A stretch of 64,000 bases of DNA from Neelides folsomi (lineage: Eukaryota; Arthropoda; Collembola; Neelipleona; Neelidae), in contig JAQGBZ010000039.1 of assembly GCA_034687125.1 (NCBI GenBank), positions 62,001 through 126,000 on the forward strand, in the 5' to 3' direction. Shown one piece after another: positions 51,664 to 63,856 of this stretch. Below the pieces are notes generated by a model, which did no database searches, was not told the origin of the DNA, and saw only the letters and a program-made list of their open reading frames with translations. Position numbers and translations under genes: made by a program. The first letter of the stretch is position 1, and each line of letters opens with the position of its first letter.

Positions 51664-51935
51664 TTAAAGGTTGAAATGAGATGGTGGTGGAGCATGGGTA
51701 GCTTCATTGGCAGCTCCAGTCACTGCATGATCTCGTCTAAGTCTTGAGTGTTCGGTGTGATTTGGTGATGGAGATGGAACTCCCATAACGGCCGCAATCA
51801 AGAGGGCGAAGAAAAAAGCGAAGAGCTATAAATTTCGAATTATTAGTAAATTGATTACAGGTATAGATATAGATTTAAATGATTATAAAGGATTTTATAT
51901 TTGTAGTTTAAAAAACTTACTCCGGAGAATTTCAT
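51664..51935 (-). CDS. Small secreted pre-propeptide (58 aa)
   Basis: Two exons read leftwards, 51935-51921 (five codons) and 51825-51664, give 58 residues: a signal peptide (FSGLFAFFFALLIAAVMG, cleavage expected near residue 19), a Pro/Ser/His-rich stretch, a basic RLRR site at about 33-36 typical of furin-like cleavage, and a short mature tail DHAVTGAANEATHAPPPSHF ending in NL. No Cys is present, so it is not a disulfide-stabilised defensin. It resembles no peptide family that I know. A consensus TATA box lies 83 bp upstream of the ATG. Short first exon plus signal peptide plus TATA box is the usual layout of arthropod secreted peptide and cuticle-related genes. Role unknown: hormone, antimicrobial or structural peptide are all possible. 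Confidence 0.65.
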
Positions 51936-52017
51936 TTTTGTTCGAAGAGTTGAGATGAAGATGAGATAAGAGAAGCTGGTGAAGCTGTTGTGTGATAATT
52001 CTGAACCAAACTGCCCT

Positions 52018-52024
52018 TTTTATA
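52018..52024 (-). promoter_or_regulatory. TATA box of the small secreted-peptide gene
   Basis: TATAAAA followed by AGGGC on the minus strand, 83-89 bp upstream of the ATG at 51935. Transcription would start near 51990, leaving a leader of about 55 nt. It is the clearest core promoter in the window. Confidence 0.65.
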
Positions 52025-52847
52025 CTAACTTGATGCCTCAATTTGGAATATTATTTTAACTTGAATACCTGACAAAAGCAATTAAAATTGGCATTTAAAT
52101 GAAGGCTAAAGCTTTATAAATTACGTTGTAATTGTTAGGATGAATCTGCTTAACAATTTAAAATTATATTTAATTTGTTTGTCTGTTAAATTAAGATTTA
52201 ACCTTATTGGATGTTTTAAAGAAGCAAAAGCTCAAAATGAAAATTTGCAAAATGAACCCAATTTTAGAGTTCAAGTTCAATCTCTCTCAAGATAAAAACA
52301 AATTTAGGAAGTCAAACAAGGTCATAAGACATGCAAGAAGGCTTAAAGATTGTTGAAACAATTTATGGATAAATCATACCCAATTAAATGACTCATTCAC
52401 TTTCGAATTTTGAGAAGGAAATAATCTTTATTTATTGATCTTTTAAATCTTTGAATTATTATAATTATCTAACAACTTTACGTACATTGAATAAATCAAG
52501 CTGTGCCAAAGACGCCATTCAGTGAAGGGCATGAATAAAAACCATTATTTTATTATACCGTGTACAAATATTTTTCACATTATTTTTTACCTTCGCAGTA
52601 GACATCAGCTCTTAATTGATATTTCTAATTTGTGATGGAACATTATTAAAATATTGAAATTCATATACTAAAATATAAATATAACAAATTATATTATTAA
52701 GGTGTACATTATTAATACAGCATTTTAAAATTGTATATTAAGCATTGAATATATAGAATGGACGGATTGTTATTATGTTTATAACAAATTTTTTATAAAT
52801 TATTTAGCAATGTATCTATTTGTAAAGAAAAGTAAATTGCATGTATT
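52025..52847. other. Spacer between the peptide gene and the esterase-like gene (both -)
   Basis: 820 bp of AT-rich DNA with no coding exon. It holds the distal promoter of the peptide gene and the 3' end of the esterase-like gene. The esterase stop codon itself overlaps an AATAAA (52847-52852), which may or may not be used. Confidence 0.45.
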
Positions 52848-55800
52848 TTATTCGGAATTATGATCGTCATGAGGGGCATAAAGTGGTGCTTGGAGTCGGC
52901 GACTCAACACATCACGATTTTCGTTAAGCGGTAAATTATCCCAGAATGTCATTCTTTCCAAAAATGGTTCATCATACATTTGGGGGGATTGGTCCAATTT
53001 GTAATATTGAAGTCGAACGTCGCCGTTGACTTCTCTGGAGTTCAAATGAGTCCATGGAGCTCCCCAAGTTCCTTCGGTGTTCCTATAAAATTTAATTATT
53101 TTCATAAATTTTTATTTTACTACTTTAGTTGTTTGTAATTTCATTAAAAACAATGTTATACTTCCATTTCTGGTAATACGTATACTTATCGATATTATTT
53201 TTCTTTATTAATTTAATCTGATAATTGCTATAAGTAGAGAAATTGATTGTGCTAATTATATTTGTGTAAAACTTACCCTGTACGTGCAAACGATGTCCAC
53301 AGTTTTATGAGTTTTGAAGAAAAATCTATTGTTTCGGCACTTTGCTTCAATTCTGAGAAGTATGGGATTTTGAAGAAATGTTGAAGTTCATCTCCTTCTG
53401 ATACTCCTAATGTTATAAAGTTTACAAAAATTTAGCTAACTGTAAAGAATTGTAAAATATTTAATTTCATTATTGGGGCAAGCTAGCACAATTTGCACCG
53501 CCATCTTAAAAACGTTTGTTCAAACAATTATTCTCCATCTTCATCAACAATCGCAATCACATAGCAATTTAAATATAATATTGACAGTTAATTAAAATTA
53601 TTTTAGTTAAAATATTTAATAAGGCCAACCTTTCATGTTGATATTATTGAAGTCATTTGCATAAGATTGATTGTTGGTAAATCCAAATAGGTACAAATAA
53701 ACATTCATAGCTTCATTCGCTTTAGCTTGCAACAAAGCTCCAAATCTTGTGCAATGGATGTGATATCGATCTGAAAACATGTCACTGAGTCCTTGTGCAG
53801 TTTCGTTCCTAATGCCATGCGGTCCAAAGTAATGAGAGCGGATTTGATGGGACACGGCGTCCGAATCAATGGCTGTATGACGATAGTAAAGACAAATTGG
53901 AGCCAACTTGGTCCATTCTGTGTTCAAATCTCTCACAGATTTCGGTTCTCCTAAAATACCTTTAAAACAGAGACATTTTTAATCGATTTAATTACCCTTA
54001 ATTATAGAGATTATTTACTTGAAGCCGCCATCATCCCTTCGTTGTCATTCACTCCAATAATCCATGGGACTTCAGTAACAGATTTTGACCTATAGGCAAG
54101 ATAAGGACTTTGGTCGAGAAAAACGTCATCTTCATTCAACGTTACTTCCACTGAAGGTGCAAATGAATTAATTGGATCTGTTCCCCATTCCTAGTTAAAT
54201 AACATACATTTTAATTTTGTTATACAATTTGATATAAGCTCATTGTTTGTTTCCTTCAACTCACAAAAAGGTCCGAATGTTTCTGTGCAATAATCTCTGC
54301 TGGGAAATTCTTCAGACAACCGACCAAATCCTGAGTGTTACTTGTTGGACAATTGAGAACCATTCCCAATCTTTTTGCACTTCTCCGAGGAATGCGATCA
54401 AAAGCCCATGGACAGAATGCAGACCCACTGGAAGAAATTGCTCTATGGAAAAGACCTAGAATATGGCAAAAAAATAATTACAAGTATAAGTCTAATTTAA
54501 TTACTTTTATATTAAAAAATATGAAATGGTTAAGAGTCATACCTTTGCTCATCTTTGAAATCATGTGATAATGAACGCTGGCTGAAATTAAATTAAATTA
54601 TTTTAATTGAAACATTGACAGAGAGCGAGCATAATTCAGGTACAAATATTTTAAGGTCGAAATCATTTTACCTCCGCCTGATCTATCTCCAAAGAGCGTC
54701 ACAAAATTTTTATTTCCTCCGAATTTTGCGATTTCTTCTTGGACCTGAAACATTTGTTAAAAATATATTTTGTAAAGAACAAAATTAAAGGTAACATATC
54801 TGTTGTATTTATCATATAACAAATATTTAGAAATAATTTCATTATAGAAAATTACTTAAACTATACTCGTGCTAACTTAAGTACACAATATATGCACATA
54901 TTGCAACAAGTAAGTAGGCACGTTAAATCTACATAACAATGTTGAACAAACCCATTTAAGCACCATCACTTGATCCTTCATTCCCATGTTACCCTGTGCT
55001 TCAGTGTCTCCAGTATTAAGAAACCCTGCAAATATTATAATTAAGAGACACATTAATTAGGCTTAACATCTTATTTATTGTTATACTAATATTCGGTATT
55101 CAGAAATACCGAAAGATCCCAGGCGAAAATTGAACGTCACGAGTACGACGTCTTGATCCATGAAGTATTCGCCTCCGTAGTCATTACTAGAATCAAACAT
55201 GAATGCTCCTGGATGAATGAATACGATGACCTGCACATAATAGAAAAATAGATAAAAATGTGCCATTAATCTTATTCAACAATTGTTTGAAGATTAAAAA
55301 ATCAATTACAGGCATTAATGAATTATCTTCATCATCATTTAGTTCTTGTCTACTTCTTTGTTCCGGTATCTATTCATGAAAAGATCTTTACATTAGTTTA
55401 CATTAATTTTTACAATATTTTTTTCCTCCTATAGTACTGTGAAAAGTCCGTCAAATTAATTGTCATTCAGTAGTAATTGTCTAATTTAATAAATTGTAAT
55501 TATTCCATCAGTATTACCTTTGGAGTATAAATGTTCATGTACAAACAATCTTCGTCCCCTTCCACTTTACTTGAAACAATGTTGTACTGAATGCATTTAT
55601 GTCCAAAGCTTGTTGCATTTCTCACTCCCCAATGAGCTACTTTTGACGGAGGCTGATCTCAGAAATAAAACAAAAAATTAATTTCGAATTAACAATTTTG
55701 TCTTTACAATGGAATTCATATGATTTATGTTAAATGAACATTAAAAATCATAAGACCTGATAACGCAAATTGTTAACTGGCGGAGCTCCATAAGGAATCC

Positions 55801-55954
55801 CAAGGAAGGCGTAAAATTCTCGACCAGACCTTGACTTCTTCACTGCTGGGATTAAATCACCATGTGACGTCTTTACGAGATGGTCGCCAATTGAAAAACA
55901 ATTTTGAACTTCAAACAAAATGAGGAACGTGGAAAATAAAATGCGTCCTTTCAT
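52848..55954 (-). CDS. Carboxylesterase-family protein lacking catalytic Ser and His (probable pseudoenzyme)
   Basis: Twelve exons read leftwards: 55954-55757, 55652-55518, 55369-55310, 55230-55110, 55025-54952, 54744-54672, 54581-54543, 54455-54265, 54190-54019, 53959-53630, 53406-53277, 53082-52848, giving 585 residues with an uninterrupted frame. Signal peptide 1-21, then the type-B carboxylesterase fold: FLGIPYGAPP, EDCLYMNIYTP, VIVFIHPGAFM (oxyanion region, His137), GNMGMKDQ, HRAISSSGSA and IIGVNDNEG (acidic residue Glu348 kept). At the nucleophile elbow the usual GESAGG reads GDRSGG, so Arg217 replaces the catalytic Ser. At the histidine site the usual VSHGDEL reads VSEGDEL, so Glu468 replaces His. 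With two of three triad residues lost the protein cannot work as an ordinary esterase. Non-catalytic relatives (neuroligin, gliotactin, neurotactin, glutactin) act in adhesion, but they carry other domains absent here. Secreted, since no C-terminal membrane segment is seen. Confidence 0.86.
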
Positions 55955-58862
55955 TTTTCACCTCTTTGGAATGAATTTCTAAAGTATTAAAAAAGGAAGT
56001 CTGAATAAATGCAATGGTTCCTATGAATGGAATTTGAAATATTCCAAAGGAAGAGTTCTAACAAAGACACTAGTTATATGCATACTAACAACGAACTTCG
56101 TGGACTTCTTCAATTGAGAAACTGGTTTTCGGTTGAGGGCATTGGCAATTGCCAAGGCCAAAACTTGCACTTGTGAAGATGAGACACAATGAATGAAGAT
56201 CTGCAATAGTCAATAAATTTTTATTTTAATTGACATTTTTTCATATACATAAATGATGATAGATACATTACAAACTTATCTCGTACTCATTTAAACTTTT
56301 CATTTTTAAAACAATTCTTTGTTTCACATATTTTGAGCTTATGACTTGCTTTTTTTATAAGTCATTTAAATGTTAGTTTTAAATATTTTATAATGGTACT
56401 TTGTTCTATAGTTATTTACAGTTTGTCAAAGCACGTTAATTATTCATCTATTTTTATTATCAATGCATGCATTAGCATTTATGCACGTGGTCTCAAAATA
56501 TGTAGACAAGGAAGGAAAGATTTAATAAAACAAAATATAAAAATATATTAACCACAAATTAAACTTGTGATAAATGCAAAAAATGTTCAAGTAGCGAGGT
56601 AAGAATAATTGTTCATATTACCTAAGTTATTTATTATTGTTACCATTGCATTTGTAGAAAGGCTAAGAAATAGTACTTGACATTGCGTTTACCACGTTGT
56701 GCTTTATAAATACACAAATACAGAATTATGTAACATTGCGTATAATCTAATTTAACGCAAAAATTTCGTTAGCCACAACATCGAATATTTAATGAATTTA
56801 AAATTAATATCTCGACTATAATTATTAGTTTATTAGTATTTAACAAATAATGCCAATTTATGACCTTTATTTATTGCAATTTTATAAACTTATTTACTCA
56901 TCTTGTTGTAAAGAATTCCGTTTGCCTAACAGATCAACATACCAAATAAAAATGCATGTGGTTTATGAACAAATTTTACGACACATTTCCTGTTGTCTTC
57001 ATCACAGCCTTGCAAAGAGTCCGAATGGGAACGTGAAGGTCTCGGCGAGATATAATGTATTTTTCATATACAAGGATGAATGTTTGGTATCCGCAGCGGA
57101 AAGTCCGCATAGGCAAAGATTCCTGCGCTTTCCCTCCGTGCCCGGGACTCGGGAGTTTGGGGAATTTTAAAAATCGGGTGAGGGTAAGACCTACAAGAGA
57201 GTTGGAATGAGTCCAACGACAAGGTTAAATCTCACACACAACGTCCGTCACCTCTTTGTTCTCTGTAACCATCCTCAATAATAACAAGACTCTCCCTTAT
57301 TACATTACAGAGACAACTCAAACCCAACACTTCTCCCACAAAACACATTTGAGCTTCCACTTCATTTCTCACGTCACACTCGAAGAGAAAAGACACATTT
57401 AGATTTATTTTACTTTCTTAGTCGCTCGGATTCTCAATCTCGGAAAAATCTTAAAGAATTAGTGATCATCAGGAATTAAAAATAATTATAAGTTTTTTTA
57501 AAATTAATAATAACATCAGGATTACAAGTTCAGGATATAGTGTATTTTGTAATTATTGGTATTTGTGATTTTATTGTTTAAATGTGTATTTAGGTTTATT
57601 AACAACTTTATTGAATTTTATCTTCAATTGCTCAATTTCTTATTGTCGGGAATTATAAAGGAACAAGGATTTTTATCCAGTTGGATTGTGGCTACTTGAG
57701 AAGGATTGAATTTGCAATAATAATTTAAGCATAATCCATTATAAGATTTCAATTTAATAAATAATATATAAATATAGCGAACATGGAGAGAGATAGGAAA
57801 CGTCATTAAAGGGTTTTATAACGTAGCCTTTGTTTTTTCTCTTCGTCCTCTATTACGTGAAATTCTAATTTGAGATGGGATTAATTCCTTTTGGTGTCCC
57901 CCAAACTATCACTTTCTCGACTTCTTGCCAGGAAACTTGTTTCCTTTTCATCTCTTATTTAATTATTTTACAATAAATTATTTTCATTTGAAAATTAGTT
58001 ATTGTTGGTAAAAGTTTTTACCAATTCTAATATATTACATATGAAACATAGTTATTGATATTTTTAAATAAGGAAATTATATTCAAGCTATACCAAGGTC
58101 AAGTTTGACGATAAAGGAATAATGGTAGAAAGTAAAACTCATAAACACACTTAAGCTATTAAAAGTGAAATCAAAAATATTCTTGGAAAGATTACATTAA
58201 CGGGAGAAGAATGGAAAATTCAAAATCGGCAATAATGTAAGAATTTGCAAAAATATTCCATTCAATTCTGTGCTTGTTCTTTTAATTTTTTTATGTAATG
58301 TATTTTATAATCTAATTTGATTTATGAAAAATGCTTAAAAATCAAAAACTTTTCATTTAGTCATCTAAATATGAATTAAAATCTAAATTATTAAGATTTA
58401 AAGAAAATATCTATTTGGGCAAAAAAGTTAAATTGATAAAGTATCTCTGATAAAGTATCTTTTATTACATAAAAGAAAAGTTTTGATATGACTTGACCTA
58501 CATTTTACATGTAAAATTTTGTGAGATTTACATTGAGCGTATTGAATTTGGAGTTTTATGCGTGTACTAAAGTTACCTTATAATGTTCATTTCGAAAGAA
58601 ATTGTTTGCAAAAAATTTTAAAAGTTCTTTTATTAATTCAAAATTCAAAGTTGTCAACTGTTATAATCTATACCTATACCGTATAGGCTAAACAGTATCT
58701 AATAATTATTATAAAATTAATAGTCAAAATTAAAAGTGATTTGTGTATGCTAAACTCACAGAAAATATAAGTTTAAAGATGAGCATGAGAATATGAAATT
58801 AAATTGCAGGATGAGAGGGAATCAACTCCTCAACAATCTTTGTTGAGCCATATTAATTCCGA
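55955..58862. other. 2.9-kb divergent spacer between the esterase-like gene (-) and the transporter (+)
   Basis: No complete gene. An exon-like piece on the minus strand lies at 56090-56200, most simply a 5' untranslated exon of the esterase-like gene joined to 55978 (an acceptor TTTAG lies there). A block at about 56990-57390 is richer in G+C and may contain promoter or leader of the transporter. The rest is AT-rich and featureless to me. Confidence 0.4.
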
Positions 58863-61679
58863 ATGAAGGACGATGCTGAGGCCGAGGGCTCATCTCGCCC
58901 TGAACAAAGGCCAAGAGGATCCCTCCGGAAAAATCGTCTACGTCATGAATCCACTGAAACTGACGGATCAGAGTTAAGTGCAACTCTCGAAAGAGCACCG
59001 CCTGATGGAGGATGGGGGTAATAAAATTTTAACTGCATGACCAAGTATAATATTAATTATAAACCATCTTATTAGTTATAGTTCAAAGTACAATCAGTAT
59101 AATTTGATATCTTTGTGGTAATGAGAGTAATGATATTATTTAGAAAATCTCCATTTTTATTATTTAAAGATGGGTCGTTGTTGGAGCCGCGTTTATGGTC
59201 AATTTAATAGCCGATGGCGTGACTTTCTCCTTTGGCGTATTTTACGTCCGTCTTGTTAAATATTTCGGAGAGTCCAAATCCGCCACGGCTTGGATTGGAT
59301 CTTTGTTAGCCGCAATGCCTTTGCTCTCTGGCCCGATTGCTTCTTCCCTGGCGGACCGATTCGGTTGTCGGAAAGTGACCATAGGAGGGAGTCTGCTGGC
59401 TGCAATAGGATTTCTCTTATCTTCTCTGGCAACGTCAATAGAAATGCTCTATTTAACATTTGGGATCCTCACAGGCTTTGGACTATCTCTCTGCTATGTA
59501 GCTGTAAGTAAACTTACGATAAAATAAATATTATGTTCTATTAGAATTTTTTGCATTATTCTTGTTAAATTGGCAAAGTTGAATTAATTTTTTAGGCTGC
59601 CGTCATCGTTGCATATTATTTTGAACAAAGAAGATCTTTTGCAACTGGTCTGGCTGCTTGTGGTGGAGGAATCGGAACTTTTATTTTTGCCCCTCTAACG
59701 CAATATCTCATAGGTAGTTTAATTTAAAATCTTAATTTGTGTTTAACATTAGTTATGGTGTTTTTAAATTATTTTGTTTTTAAAGACGAATACAGTTGGA
59801 GAGGAACTTTGCTCATTTTGTCTGGGGCCTTTTTACATATGAGTGTCTGTGGTGCTTTAATGAGAGATTTGGAATGGACAAAGAAAAAGACACACTCAAG
59901 CTCTAAAACGTAAAGTTTAAATTCTTAAACGCTACAATTACCAAACTACCAAGTAAGTTAGAAATATTGATGAATGAATTTTATGTTTTTAGAATTCCTC
60001 CAAGTCCACCTTCAACTTCAGAGATTCCCGAAGTTAGCGTATTGATCAAGAAGGAGAGATTGTGCAATTCCGCCATTTGTATCCCAACCTTTGTCGCTGA
60101 AGCAGAAGCAGCTTCCAAACACGCACAACACATTTCTTCAAGACCTGGAGAAGAGAAAGAAGAAATCATGAGAAATTACGTTGTAACAAACACGGCACCA
60201 ACTTTGAGGCATTTTACTTTGTCTGACATTTTTATGCTTTTTCTTAAACGTTTGTTAAAATCAAAATCGAAATACTTTTTCATTTGACATAATGTATCTT
60301 AAACGTAAGTTTTTTTAATTGTAAGTTTTTTATTATTATATTGATAGTTCATGGTCTGGTCTTCATCGACATTCTTTGACCTATCGTGGGGCCGTTTTGT
60401 CGTTAAAAAGATATCGTCTTCGACCGGCATCTTCATGTCCTGATATCATATCTGTCACGACCAACGAGAGAAATACCCAGGTAAATTAATTTAATTATAC
60501 TTAAAATTAATACTTATAAATTATAATGAAGTGAATGTTGTTATAAGTTTTTATTATAATAGGTAATAATAAGAAATATTTTATTAAATTGTTAATTATA
60601 GGGCTGGCGTGGAGTATTGGGTGATATGGGTGAATGGCTTAAAGGAGTTTTGGAATGGGAACATTTGTCCAATTCTCGTTTTGTTCTTTTCGTTCTCTCC
60701 AATTTTCTTCTCTATATGTGGTACATTAAAACAAATGAATTTTAGATGATTATTTTTACTTGGATGTAATAATACTTGAATAGGTAATAAAAAATTAATT
60801 AATTAAATTTTTAAAGGTATGACGTTCCATACATGTACCTTCAAGATGTGGCAATTGAAAGTGGATATTCGGAGGATCTTTCCTCCTATCTTATTTCCAT
60901 TATTGGCCTTTGTAATATGGTTGGAAATGTCAGTGGAATTTATTTTATTTAATAATTAATAATCAATTCATAAATATTAAATAAAGATTAAACTGTAGAG
61001 ATTGTATGTAAGTAATTGAGATTGTATTATTAATTATAAATTATAATGGAAATTGGAAAATATAATAATTGTAATGTTATTTAATTGAATTTCTCATTTC
61101 AGGTGATATTGGGCTGGGGTGGAGACAAAGACTTCATTGATGCGACGTTCATCTATGGAGTTTGTATGTTTATCTGTGCGATTTCTCTTTGTTTGCTTCC
61201 TTACCTTCTTTCCTTATCTTTCCCTTTCCTCGCTACGGGAGTTGGAGTCTTCGGACTCACCATTGCTGCCAATTACTCACTCACTTCCGTCATACTTGTT
61301 AGGGTAAGTATAATACAAATACAACTTTATTATCTGAAAATCTTAAGTTAGTTAATTGATGATTTAATTTTTATTAAATATTTAGGTTGTGAGCCTTGAA
61401 CGTTTTGCCCACGCATACGGATTTCTTTTACTCGTTCAAGGAATTGGAAATCTTGTTGGACCTCCAATAGCAGGTTTGAATACATTCTTACATATATTAT
61501 AAATATTTTTTATTTTTTCAATTAATTGTAAACACATGGTGATTCACGTTTTGATTTTAGGTGTGATTTACGACTGGACGGGGGATTTTTCTTGGTCGTT
61601 TTGGGTCGCAGGAGTTGGTATTTTAATTTCGAGCATTTTCATTCTAGCACCCAAACTCATTCAGATGCTCAAAAAATGA
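58863..61679 (+). CDS. Monocarboxylate transporter (SLC16 family, MFS)
   Basis: Proton-coupled or facilitated carrier of lactate, pyruvate or related acids at the plasma membrane. Eleven exons: 58863-59017, 59170-59503, 59596-59713, 59786-59909, 59993-60253, 60348-60480, 60602-60720, 60817-60928, 61103-61303, 61386-61473, 61561-61679, giving 587 residues. The family signature DGGWGWVVV opens helix 1 (Asp48), helices 2-6 follow with [14 protein letters not shown] and [14 protein letters not shown], then a long cytosolic loop containing [20 protein letters not shown], a motif of insect-type members, and the second six-helix bundle to [17 protein letters not shown]. The end of exon 5 is uncertain: a donor at 60254 keeps frame but is weak, and another at about 60224 also would. 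The substrate cannot be told from sequence. Confidence 0.87.
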
Positions 61680-63269
61680 ACTGAAATAATATACACCTAA
61701 TATCCAATGTATTTATCATTTAATTTTTGATTTGTTATTGATAGATTATTCTATTACAAATATTTATTACTCCAAATGTATTTATGAATGAACTTATAAT
61801 TTATGAAAATTGATCTCACCTCATAATTGATTATCTTAATGACATTTAAAATGTCATTTCTTATTCATCTACCTATTTATTTTTAATTAATTTTTGGCTT
61901 ATTAGTAAATAAAAATGATTTCACATTTTAATAAAATTGACGTGTGGAAAAGGCTCGAGTTTTCTAGATATTACAATAATTAATATTTATCTATACATTT
62001 AAAATTAGTCATTATGACCTACCTATTTAATAAGGTAATTTATCAATTAAGTTATGGAAGAACTGAATAACTAATTCTCTTGCACTAAAATGGTTTAGCC
62101 CTTTCAATGAGATTAAATAATTAATAAAATGTGAAAATAATGTGATAAATAAATGGTAAAATAAAAACGCGACAGCTCCAAACTGAAAAGAAATTATAAA
62201 TGAAAGCAATACATACCTTTCAATTGTGCGATTTATATTCATTAATGAAACAATGTGAATGTTACATTTGTTAGATTTTATGATAATAGCGTAATGATAA
62301 AAAATGCATTGCCTACATAAAATTACCAATTACACACGTACTTACATACATATAACAACCTTGTCTTATTATTTTGCCTTGTGTTTATGTATGTTTAAGC
62401 TCAATATGTGACGATGAGCGTAATTTCTAAAAGATTCACACAGGATGGTTTATTCAGCAACGTGTTCTTAATAAATCTAAAGTTAAATACTTTTATGATA
62501 CCATTCAGAATTGCAATATTTAAATAGGGATGTAACGAATATTATTTAATAATGGTAGATACTCTTTATTCCACTGTTAATAATATAAATCAACTGCACA
62601 AATACGTTAACTATTTACCTTAGTATGTTTAAATCCATGTTATATTATAATAATTGGATTAAACATAATATCCAATTAACCAAACCAAATGTAAAAATGA
62701 TGTAATGATTAACGTGTATACTTCGGATAAATTATGTACATTACATTATTTATAAATAGTAGTAAATATCCAAATAAATAGTTATAAAATGCAAATTGAC
62801 TGCTGTGACCTGCTACAAAGAGGAATAAAATTTTCCATTTATTTTTGATTGAACAAGATGGGAATGATAACATTGGCCAAGAATGCAAGAGACTGCGTGT
62901 AAATCATACGAAATCCCTTTTAATCGCTCCACGATTGAACAATATGACATTTAATGCAACTTAATGCTATGAATATAAAATACTTTCACGTAAATAATTC
63001 ACTCTCGCCTTTGCCAATTAAATATTCATTAGGAAAATGTAAATGTCACATGTCGTGATTCTCAATTATTTTAATTTTCACTATTCTAAGTACACATAAT
63101 ACGTCGTGGCATTTTTGAATAAAAACATGGAAAGAATTTAAATTATCTACAAGTCTTACAATTACTCTCACTTGTTTATTGAATTGAACATTGAAATGAT
63201 TTATTAATTATTAATAAATTACATTACAATTAGTGAAATAGCACCTTTAACAAAAGAACATTTATTGAT
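61680..63269. other. Spacer between the transporter (+) and the GPCR (-)
   Basis: 1.6 kb, AT-rich, between convergent genes. An AATAAA at 61908-61913 probably ends the transporter transcript. The right part should include the 3' untranslated region of the GPCR. No exon or repeat was recognised. Confidence 0.45.
61908..61913 (+). terminator. Polyadenylation signal of the monocarboxylate transporter
   Basis: AATAAA 229 bp after the stop codon, followed by T-rich sequence. Confidence 0.4.
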
Positions 63270-63856
63270 TCATATTCTACCCGAATTCCCATTAAATCTC
63301 TTTGGACTTCTGTGAATTCTGGAATTCCTCTGAAATAATTTTTTCTTGCATCCATCACACTTTCCAAAAGTAAGTCGCCAAAAGGCGTTTCTAAAGTCCG
63401 TGGAATAAAAGGCATAAATGAAGGGGTTAATTGCCGAATTTGACCATCCAAGCCAAATGAAAGCTTCGACCAGTTCATTGGGAATTTCAATGGTGAGAAA
63501 TGGACTAAGGACATAAGTGACGAAGAATGGGAGCCAACAGATGATGAATCCACCCACAACAGTTGCAAGAGTCTGAGCGGTTTTGGTCTCTCTGCGAAAG
63601 GACGAAATTCTGGTTGAGTCTTCCAATCCGCTTTCCATGCTTGTTGCTCTCATCCTCCCATTTTTACTCCTACTATTCATTGGGCGTGTGGATGAAGAAA
63701 ACGCTTTGTTTCCCAATCCAATTGGACGACGTTCGTAAATCCTCGTGTTCTTGGGAATCTCTTCGACAGTTCTCACATTACTGTTTGCCGGTTCAAATTC
63801 CTCCATGGGAGATCCAACCGTCCAAATCTTATTACAGCTTTTGTCACTGGCTTTTT
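63270..63856 (-). CDS. Biogenic-amine GPCR, last exon (partial; probably dopamine D1-like)
   Basis: Class A amine receptor; only the C-terminal exon lies in the window, the rest continues beyond position 64000. The exon begins at an acceptor near 63857 (GATAG) in phase 1 and encodes the end of a long third intracellular loop rich in Ser, Arg and Asn, then RRETKTAQTLATVVGGF leading into helix 6 with CWLPFF, helix 7 FIWLGWSNSAINPFIYAF with the NPxxY motif, helix 8 (DFRNAFWRLTFGKC) with a probable palmitoyl Cys, and a short basic tail. FIWLGWSNSAINPFIYAF is closest, from memory, to D1-like receptors (human FVWFGWANSSLNPIIYAF), perhaps the invertebrate Dop1R2 group. Octopamine or serotonin receptors remain possible because the ligand-binding helices 3 and 5 are outside the window. 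Confidence 0.82.

Noticed and set aside
52847-52852. Poly(A) signal overlapping the esterase-like stop codon
   Set aside because: Hexamer matches by chance are common in such AT-rich DNA; noted in the spacer entry but not called.
56850-57170. 106-residue open frame on the plus strand
   Set aside because: No recognisable domain, no conserved-looking pattern, and no splice link to a neighbour; the G+C-richer block alone explains the lack of stops.
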